Below are positions 30,931-39,900 of a DNA stretch of 64,000 bases, one piece after another (positions within the stretch are counted from its first letter, which is position 1; each line of letters begins with the position of its first letter). Position numbers and translations under genes: made by a program. The notes under the pieces are model-generated. The model was not told the DNA's origin. It did no database searches and saw only the letters and a program-made list of their open reading frames with translations. Source of the DNA: Eublepharis macularius (Eukaryota; Chordata; Lepidosauria; Squamata; Eublepharidae); NCBI RefSeq assembly GCF_028583425.1, contig NC_072790.1, forward strand, positions 14,552,552 through 14,616,551, given 5' to 3'.

Positions 30931-33900
30931 TTTGCTTTCCTGCAGTCCAACCGTGCAATCCTAAACAGGGTTGCTCTAGTCTCAGCCTTTTGAAATCAGT
31001 GGGCTTAGACTGGGGTATCTCTGTTTAGGATTGCGCTGCCAAATGCCTCCGCAGCACTGGATGGACTTAGGCCCCTCAGGCTGTGGTCCGGTGTACACTT
31101 ACCTGAGAGTAAGCTCCATATAAATATGAGTAGCCCTTGCTTCTGAGTAGTCTGGCATGTCTGTCTTGGCATCACCAGCTCCAGGAAGAGCTCTTGGTTA
31201 TGTAACTGGTCTGTCTCTGCTTCCTTTTAGATGGCCATCATGTTTTTCCTTTGGAAGGGCGTCCGTGTCTTTTTCGCTCTGCCTTATTTTAACCCAAACT
31301 CAACATTTCCTTTCAGCACTGCTGATACTTCTCCCTTCTCTCTGCCCCCCCCTATATTTATTTAGGGATGCCCCCCTAACTATAACAGCAAGGGCTGGGG
31401 CACCCCAGTGCTTTGTATGGCATGAGCTTTCTTACTGTGGGACAAGAGAGCCTACACTCAGATGCAGAAAAAAGGAAACCAGCTGCCCTTTCAAAAATAA
31501 GGCCCCTTTCGTTTCAGAGCTGCACCTGTCCAGCGCAGCAAAAAATAACAGAGATTTTGTGGCACCTCCAAGAGTAACACAATTTTTAATCCAGCCCTAG
31601 ATCTTGTAGACTGGAGGGCTTTCCACAAGGCTGTGAAATGATTACCCTGGTATAAAAATAGTCTCTAAGACAGCCATACACCCCCCCCCCAAACATATTT
31701 CCAGCTAACCTAGAAAAATGGATTTGATGTTAGCAAAAACGATTTGGCTGCAGAATTTTTTCTTCCCGGAGTGGGTCTTCAAGGTGGCCGGAGGCACAGT
31801 CGTGGAATAGACAAAACTCGTTCTGGTTTAGTTCTTAAATTGAGGGTGACTGAATAGAACGCTTTCTTCTCTCTGGAACAGAAACATGAAGCTGCCCTGC
31901 TGAATCATGTCCTTGTGTGACTGAGATCAGGATTGTCTGCCTGAATGGGTAGCAGCTCTCCAGGGACTCAAGTAGAGGTTTTCAGTAGGGGGAAAGTTTG
32001 CCAGTTTGGAGTCCCCCTTCTCTCCTTGTCTGAATCATAAATCAAGGCTTCAAACTTGGTGATCATAGAATTAAAGGTTTATTTTTCAATAAGCCTCATG
32101 CAGTCGTTTAAGTAACTGATGCACAAAGGAAAGCATCGGCACCTGTATTTTATACCTTGCAGTTAACGCAGAAAATTTTTTATACAACTCGTAAGATTTC
32201 TAAACAAACAGTTCTTACATCCAGTCGAGGTATGTGATCTCCAGAGCATGCTGGACTGGCAGGTCATAGCCAGCATTTGAAAGGAATACAATAATAAAAA
32301 GTCCAGTAGCACCGTTAAGATTAACCAGCTTTATTGTAGCATAAGCTTTTGAGAACCACAGCTCTCTTTGTCAGATGCATCTGATAATGCATCTGATGAT
32401 GCATCTGACAAAGAGACCTGTGGTTCATGAAAGCTGACGATGCATCTGACGAAGAGAGCTGTGGTTCTTGAAACGCGACAGAGGGCAATCTAAACTCCCC
32501 TCTATCTGGAGATCAGGGGGTGGGGCCACCGGCCATGTGACCATTTTTGCCAAGAGCGATTTAAACTTTAAAAAATTAACCCCTTGTTCCAGCTGACCCA
32601 GAGTAACGTCATTGTGCGGTCCTGAGTTCCACCGCTGAGTTCTACCACCGCTTTTCCCAGAAAAAAAGCCCTGCTTACAAGTATTAGTGGAGGGGAGTTC
32701 CAATGGCTGGTATGGCATTAGCTTGAATTGGAAGAGGAGTTGGCATGGGAGGGTGAAACTGAGACTCTTTCTTCCCTGCTACATATTTATCTGCAAAGCG
32801 AGAAGGCCTGTTTCAACTGAAAAGGCGCATTATCAGTTGCTGGCAGATTGACTTTGGATCCCATCTCAGCCGTCCTGCATGTCCTGTCAGCCAGTTCAGA
32901 AACGCAGTGGGGAGCTGTGTTGGGGCTGCTTTCTATTTCCTAAAATGCACCCACAAATAGCCAGGGAAGGACTGAAAAGTGTTTCAAGTGGCATGTGTGA
33001 ATTTGGCCTTTACAAGTAGTGTTTGCCAACCCTGGAGTTCCTCAGGGCATTGTCAGCAGTTGTGGGAGCAATCTCTCTATATAAAGACAAGTGTCCTGAC
33101 TGACTCATCAACGCCCAGCCCAAACTCCTGGACCTAGAAACATGAAATTTGGGGAGAACATTCTTTTTCATGATGTAAACACCCACTAAGAAGAGATTTT
33201 AAGAAATTCGACCCTTAAGGGTAAAATGTGTTTTCCCAAAGGGATACAGCTTCCTTGTGTGGCTGGCAGGCTGCTGCGTGCTTGCGCACGCCCCCCCCCC
33301 TCCGCTAACTGCCAGTTCGGCCACTCTTCCCTGATTGGGCCAGCCTTTCAGGATCATTTGCATATGTGGGCTGATTGGGGCTCACAATGTTCCACACCTC
33401 ATCTCACCCCCCCCCCTCCAGAGACAGTTGGAACACAGAGGTCATTTGCGTATGTGGCCTGATTGGTCCTCACCTCCCACATTCTGAACAGTATGCAGTT
33501 GTTATTGAGTGTCATTGAATGTGTCCTGAGGTAAAATGCACCTCCCAGTCTTCCCCTAAAAGTTCACTGGGACCGCCAGTCTCCCTGTGCGGCCTGGTTT
33601 TCCTGTGTGGCTGGCAGGCTCCTGCCTGCTTGCACTCCACTCTCTCTGATTGGTCAACTGTGGAACTCTGTGTTCTGAGGTAAAAATCAGGTAACGAACA
33701 CTGCAGACAGTTGTAGAAAGATGGTACAAGGCTCCTGAATAGGGATTTTATATAAAAGTCAGTATGGCAACTGAGTTTTTAAACATTCATGGGGAGATGG
33801 TGCATGAACTTTCTAGGGGCCAATTCAATGCGAGCCTCTCACATGAACCTTCCAAAGTGCCCATCACACCACCCCTCCCTTAGTCCAACTCAACCTCACA

Positions 33901-36900
33901 CGACTCGCAGCCATCACCTCTTACTGCCCCCAAGAAGCCTCCTGGCAGAAATCATGCAAAGCTGCCATCATTAGTGAAACGCTACTTAACTCCCTCGAAG
34001 GGGCACAAATGGAGTACAGATCTGTGGACTCAGTGGAGCAAATGGATGATGTGGTCTACTACCCTGTGGAGTTCCTCAACACGCTCAACACTCCTGGCTT
34101 CCCAGCCCACAAGCTTCTCTTCAAAGTGGGGGCTCCAGTGATGCTGCTCCGAAACCTCAACCCACCCAAACTCTGCAATGGCACCAGACTGCAAGTCAAA
34201 GCCCTCCACAGGAACGTCGAGGCCACATTGTTCACTGGCAGTACTCAGTGTGTGTGTCTGTGTTGGTGTTCATACCATGCATACCACTCATACCATCAGA
34301 TAACCTCTTCGAGTTCAAGAGACTGCAGTTCCCCCTCAAGGCCTGCTTTGCTATGATGATCAACATGTCCCAGGGGCAGACACTGAAGGTGGCAGGAATT
34401 GACTTGAGGGAGGACTGCTTCTCACAGGGGCAGTTCTACGTGGCCTTCTCCAGAGTGAGTTCACCCAGCAGCCTGGTGATCCTAGCACCTGAGGGGAAAA
34501 CCACCAATGTGTTCTACAGAGAAAAAAACCCTGGTTGTACATATTTTTCACTTTATTTATTGCACTACAATCTTTTCCTTCTAAAAATCTCTTCAATAAA
34601 TGTTACATTTCAAAATTCACTTCCTTGGTTTTCAGCATCAACATGCTTCGCTTTATTAAAACACCTTTGTGATGCTTGGGTACTATGCTATTATACTACA
34701 AAACCAACTTTAAAAAAAATCTCACAAACCAAAAAATGTTAGATGGTTGTTGTGGGTTTACCGGGCTGTATGGCCATGGTCTTGGCATTGTAGTTCCTGA
34801 CGTTTCGCCAGCAGCTGTGGCTGGCATCTTCAGAGGTGTAGCACCAAAAGATAGAGATCTCTCAGTGTCACAGTGTGGAAAAGATGTGGCAGGTCATTTA
34901 TATCTACTCAGGAGGGGTGGGGTTGAGCTGAGTCATCCTGTAAGAGTTTCCCCGGGTGTGGAATGCTAATGGAATGCTAATGCTTCACTGTATCCTGAGG
35001 AGGTTCTTTTGCATATGGATTGGTGCTTGATGTGCTAATCTTCTCTGCAGGGCTATTGTCGAGTATAGAGTGTTTTGTTAGCCTGGTGTTTTTCAGAACT
35101 GGAAACCATGCTCTGTTCATTCTTAAGGTTTCTTCTTTCCTGTTGAAGTTTTGCTTCCACACTGTGACACTGAGAGATCTCTGTCTTTTGGTGCTACACC
35201 TCTGAAGATGCCAGCCACAGCTGCTGGCGAAACGTCAGGAACTACAATGCCAAGACCACGGCAATACAGCCCGGTAAACCCACAACAACCATCGTTCTCC
35301 GGCCGTGAAAGCCTTCGACAATACATCAAAAAATGTTACATACCCGTAAGTATTAAAACTGGATTTAAGGTAGTTAAATACCGTAATGAAGCATGAGTAT
35401 CAAGCTAGTCATGGAATAAATCAAAAATTTTGAAACGTCACAAAAAAAATCCCAATATACAAGCCCATTTTCTGGGCAAGGAGCAGGGGTCACTGTGTGT
35501 GTGGGGGGGAGGGGGTAGTTTTGAATTTCCTGCATTGTACAGGGGGTTGGACTAGATGACCCTGGAGGTCCCGTCCAACCCTATGATTCTAAATATCACA
35601 CAGGAAATAAACCTTATGTTGACTTTGGATGTGAACTTTATTTTGATTTGATATCTGGGAAAAAAATTAGACAATACAAAAGAGAAAAATTGCTTTACTT
35701 TTTTTCTTACGATGTAAGCTGACTAGCAGCTCTATACAAATCAACGTTCTTGACTATGATCTAGCAGAAATTGAATTGCAGTCCCCACCATCAACTTTTT
35801 CTGGCCTGGGAACGTTTTCCTAGGTAGGGGTCCCTTGGAATTTGAAGAAATAACTTAGGGACTCCTCCATGGAAAAGATTTGGGAAGCGCTGCTTGTTTC
35901 AAGTTTGCTTGAATTTCTTTCCTAGGAAAAAAAGACAAGTGGTGGAAAGAGTCTTACAGATACACACACTCTGCTTAGGGCAGGAAATTCAAACCAGTGC
36001 ATCCCTGACAAACGGGATTCGTTCCATTGTCAAACTGAATTTGCCTTTGGGATTCCTCAGAAGAGCGAGTAAAGCCAGGCTTGTCTGTTTCAGGACCATG
36101 GGAATAGGGGGTGTGACTGTGCCCCTGGAAGAGAAGTCGCGAGACACCCAGATGGTTACCTACAGCGGGATCTATGATACGGAAGGGGTGCCCCACACCA
36201 AAAGCGGGGAGAGGCAGCCAATCCAGGTCACCATGCAGGTAAGTTTGCCTCTGGGTGCGGAGTGACCGAAGGCCAGGCCCCCCGAGTTAGCAATGTTAGC
36301 CAGCCCAATTGAAACAGCTTGGTCTGTGCCGAAATCCATAGATGAGAAGTTTTCCCACACATGGGGGACAGCTTGTGTCTTTCTGTTAACCTGCTATTGA
36401 AAGCAAAGCTGCAGGAAGTATTTCAGAGTTGGTTACCCTCTACTTGGTCAGCGAGTTCATAGCTGCAGGGCTTTTTATCAGGGGGAACGTGGGAGAACGG
36501 AGTTCTGGAACCTCTTGAAAATGGTCACATGGCTGGTGGCTCCGCCCCCTGATCTCCAGACAGAGGGGAGTTGAGATTGCCCTCCGTGCCACGTGGTGCG
36601 GAGGGCAATCTCAACTCCCCTCTGTCTGGCGATCGGGGCGGGGCCACAAGCCATGTGACCATTTTCTCCAAGGGCAACCCACCCCCTCTTTCCCCAGAAA
36701 AAAAGCCCTGCATTGCTGACAAGCTGACAAGTGAAATCGATTTGCAGGGTTTCGGTGGGGAGGCGAGAATGTTTTTGAGGAACCATTGAAAAGCTATATA
36801 CTTACTGGATTCATCATCGTCATAAGCTTTATTGCATTGGCTCACAGCTTTAGCAATTAACATAACTGGATTCAGAATCCTAGGTTTTAAGAACTGATTG

Positions 36901-39900
36901 GAAGCAGGTAGGCAAGCTCAAATTTTATGCCGGAGGCTGGAATAGAGGGATAGTTTGTAGTTGCAACCGGTGAGTTGGAGGGAGTGTGTGTGTGGATGCA
37001 CAATAGGTGTTATTTCTTGGGCATTTTTTTTGTAGCAACAACAGTGTCCTCTTGTAACACCCTGTACTTTTAAGCAGCGGTAGCAGTTTGAAGCATTGGC
37101 TCAGCACCCATCTGTGCAGGTGACCTCAGCTGTACAAGAGGATAATGATGAAACAAACACTGGACTCTTCCCTTCCCCCCGCCCCAAATCTAACAGTCAG
37201 CTAAGTGGGAAAATAGCAGGGATGATGCAAGAGCGTTCCAAGGCCATTTAGGCACCTCTTCCCACCGGAGGAGAGAGGAGACACAGATAACAGTGGGAAT
37301 GAACACCTCCCCTCACATAGCTTCACACCCGCAGTTTAAGCACAGAACACTCTCCGCATTAACCATAACATATAGCATGAGTACACTTACAGCAGCAGGG
37401 TATGTGGCTGGCCCTGACAGGTGAGGGCAAGCATGACAGGTGACGGCAAGCACCTGACCATTTGCCACTGAGCTTTTTCTTGCTCCATCTCCTCCCCACA
37501 CCCTGGGCTTTGCAGCTGTCTTGCAACAGATCCACAACCCGTGTTTGGGGTCCCGAGGTCAGTCGCCCCTGCCTTGAGGCCAGACTAGATGAGCCAGAAA
37601 GGTGATGTCAGATCTCTTTGTTGCAAAGCAAGGATTGGAAGAAGAGTCCCTTTTTATGATCCAGAGGAGTTAGCCGTATTAGTCTGTAGTAGCAAAATAG
37701 TAAAGAGTCCAGTAGCACCTTTAAGACTAACCAACTTTATTGTAGCAAACTTTCGAGAATCACAGCTCTCTTCGTCAGGCGCATCGATTGTAGCATAAAC
37801 TTTCGAGAGCTGCGACTCTTGAAATCTTATGCTGCAATAAAGTTGGTTAGTCTTAAAGGTGCTATTGGACTTTTTACTATTTTCCATTGATGATGAGGGG
37901 AACGTGTGTGTGTGTGTGGGTGGGGGGGGGACCAAATTGGCAACCTGTGTTTGGGTAAGGGGAAGAAAATGCCTGATGCAGTCAGTCTGGAGGAGATAAG
38001 GCAGGGAGAACTTTTGTCCAATTCATTCCAGTTCAGTAGAAATTAGACCCCTTGCTTTGTCGATGAATGAGGCACCCTTGGCTTCTCCATCGCTGCTTGG
38101 CCTTCTGGTTTGCGTCTGTTGCAGAGGAAGGCGAAGGAGACGGGGGCTGCGTTTGCTTGTGTCCGCTGCTTGTGTTTCCCCCTGCAGTTTAACTTGAGCA
38201 GGAGCCCAGCTTCTCATCTTCACAGTATTATTCTGTCAAGTGCTGTTGGATGCCTTTAGTCTGTCAGATGACTCAGTGACACTTCTGGTTCTGAGTGGGA
38301 TGGAAAGTTTCTCTTGAAGGACTTAGGCAGCCGTTGCAATATTGGAAAATCTTAATGCCTTGGGGATGAGCAAAAGTCTGTGTTTGGGAACATGACTTTG
38401 TCTAGGGGATTAACAGAACTGAAAGGAAATGAATCAGGAGAGCTGTTGCTTTTTTGAGGCGTTGCCGCTGAGTAAACTGGATGTGGCTGGGGCGCATCGG
38501 TCAAATATGAGTTGTTTCTCTTGGTCCCAGGAGTAAACGCCAAATGACATTGGTTGACACAAGTAATCTTACTCCATTTCTGTGTTAGTGGTTACAAAGA
38601 TCTAGCCCCTTCAATGTACTTCCAACGCAAATCAGGACTGGTTCTAGGGTTGCCAGCACCCAGGGCAACCCAAGTCCGGCCGCGCGCACTGCACATGCTC
38701 CCGGCACTGCATGATGACATCACTTCCATGATGTCATCAGGCACTGTGGAGCATGCCACCCCGTGTGGCAAGCCGGCTGCCCCGGTGCACCGCGGAGCTG
38801 GCGGCGACAGCGCGGGTGGCTGGGAGGCCACCTGTGCCTTTTGCTTGCCCCGCTGAGGTGGCGGCTGGCTTGCCGCAGGTGAATGGCGCGGGCAGCCTCT
38901 CAGCCACCCGCGCTGCTGCCACCAGCTCCGCAGCATGCTGGGGCAGCCGGCTTGCCGCGTGGGTGGCACACTGACAGGGCAGCAGGCTTGCTGTGCGCCC
39001 GCTGCTCTCGCAGCAGGCAAATGGCGCAGGCGGGCTCCCACTGCCCTCTGCTCAGCAGCCCACGCACTCCTGGGAGCTGGCAGCTGCACCCGCTGCCCCC
39101 TCTTTGATGGTGCCGGGGGCAGACTACCCCCCCCCCCGTCCCCCCGTCGATCCGGCCCTGATGCAAGTATGCATTTTCTCTGCAGCATTCGGTCTGTCAG
39201 TTGAGTATTATACTATACCTTGCTCACTAACGAACAAGTATTGGGAGAATTGGGAGCTTTTGACCCTAGAGCATGGCTGTTTGTGCCACCATTCTGCAAA
39301 AGTGCAGAAATCAGCACGGTAAGAAAAGCTTTTTTTTAAAGCAAGGGGTTGTATGTCCTGGAGAATGTGTAACCAGTTCCATGGAAACCTTGGAGGCAGG
39401 ATTGCTGCCTGGCAGCAGGCTTCATTGCAAACCCAAAGAGTGCTAGTTAATGGTTCCTCATCCTCTTGGAGAAGAACGACAAGTAGAGTGCCTCAGGGAT
39501 CAGTCCTGGGATCTGTTCTGTTCAACATTTTTATAAATGATTGGGATGAAGGAAAAGAGAGAATGCTTATTAAATTTGCAGATGATACTAAATTGGGAGG
39601 GGTAGCAAACATGGTAGAAGACAGAGTAAGGATACAAGATGATCTTGACAGGCTGGAAAACTGGGTTAAAACAAATAAAATGAATTTCAACAGAGATAAA
39701 TGCAACATTCTGCATTTAGGGAAGAAAAATCAAATGCATTACTAGGATGGGGGAGACCTGTCTTGGCAGTAGTATGTGCAAAAAGGATCTAGGGGTCCTA
39801 GTAGACCATACACTGAACATGAGCCAGAAGTGTGATGTGGTAGCTAAAAAGGCAAATGCGGTTTTGGGCTGTATCTACAGAAGCATAGTGTCCAGATCAC

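Larger units (their letters stand above)
34742..35327 (-). mobile_element. Penelope-like element with inverted ends, nested in the Helitron
   Basis: It is bounded by the 11-bp direct repeat AAAAAATGTTA (34731-34741 and 35328-35338), across which the interrupted Helitron sequence resumes. Inverted arms of about 139 bp (34742-34880 and 35155-35293) each contain a complete hammerhead-like core. The minus-strand frame 34977-35162 ([20 protein letters not shown]) is the C-terminal remnant of its ORF. A short unique tail with GTGAAAGCCTTCGAC follows the right arm. Confidence 0.7.
33072..35408 (+). mobile_element. Helitron with both ends, internally deleted, in CNRIP1 intron 1
   Basis: It starts TCTCTCTATATAAAGACAAG after host A (33071). 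It ends with the hairpin region ATACCGTAATGAAGCATGAG and CTAG (35405-35408) before host T. The coding part (33990-34530) is the C-terminal end of the PIF1-like helicase. A Penelope-like element is inserted at 34742-35327. It lies in the same orientation as the host gene. Confidence 0.9.
30607..36093 (+). other. CNRIP1: CNRIP1 intron 1 (5,487 bp)
   Basis: GTAAGT donor and TTTCAG acceptor, phase 2. It holds, in order, a short fold-back MITE, a dispersed repeat, a truncated hAT-type MITE, a Helitron containing a Penelope-like insertion, and a CR1 tail. Unique sequence remains mainly at 31040-32160 and 35600-36090. Confidence 0.9.

Noticed and set aside
30148-30950. Overlapping open frames of up to 170 residues on both strands in the CpG island
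   Set aside because: GC-rich DNA lacks stop codons; the CNRIP1 frame explains the real coding content.
38592-39188. 198-residue minus-strand frame rich in Ala, Gly, Arg and Pro
   Set aside because: It lies in GC-rich repeat DNA inside intron 2 and many frames are open together.
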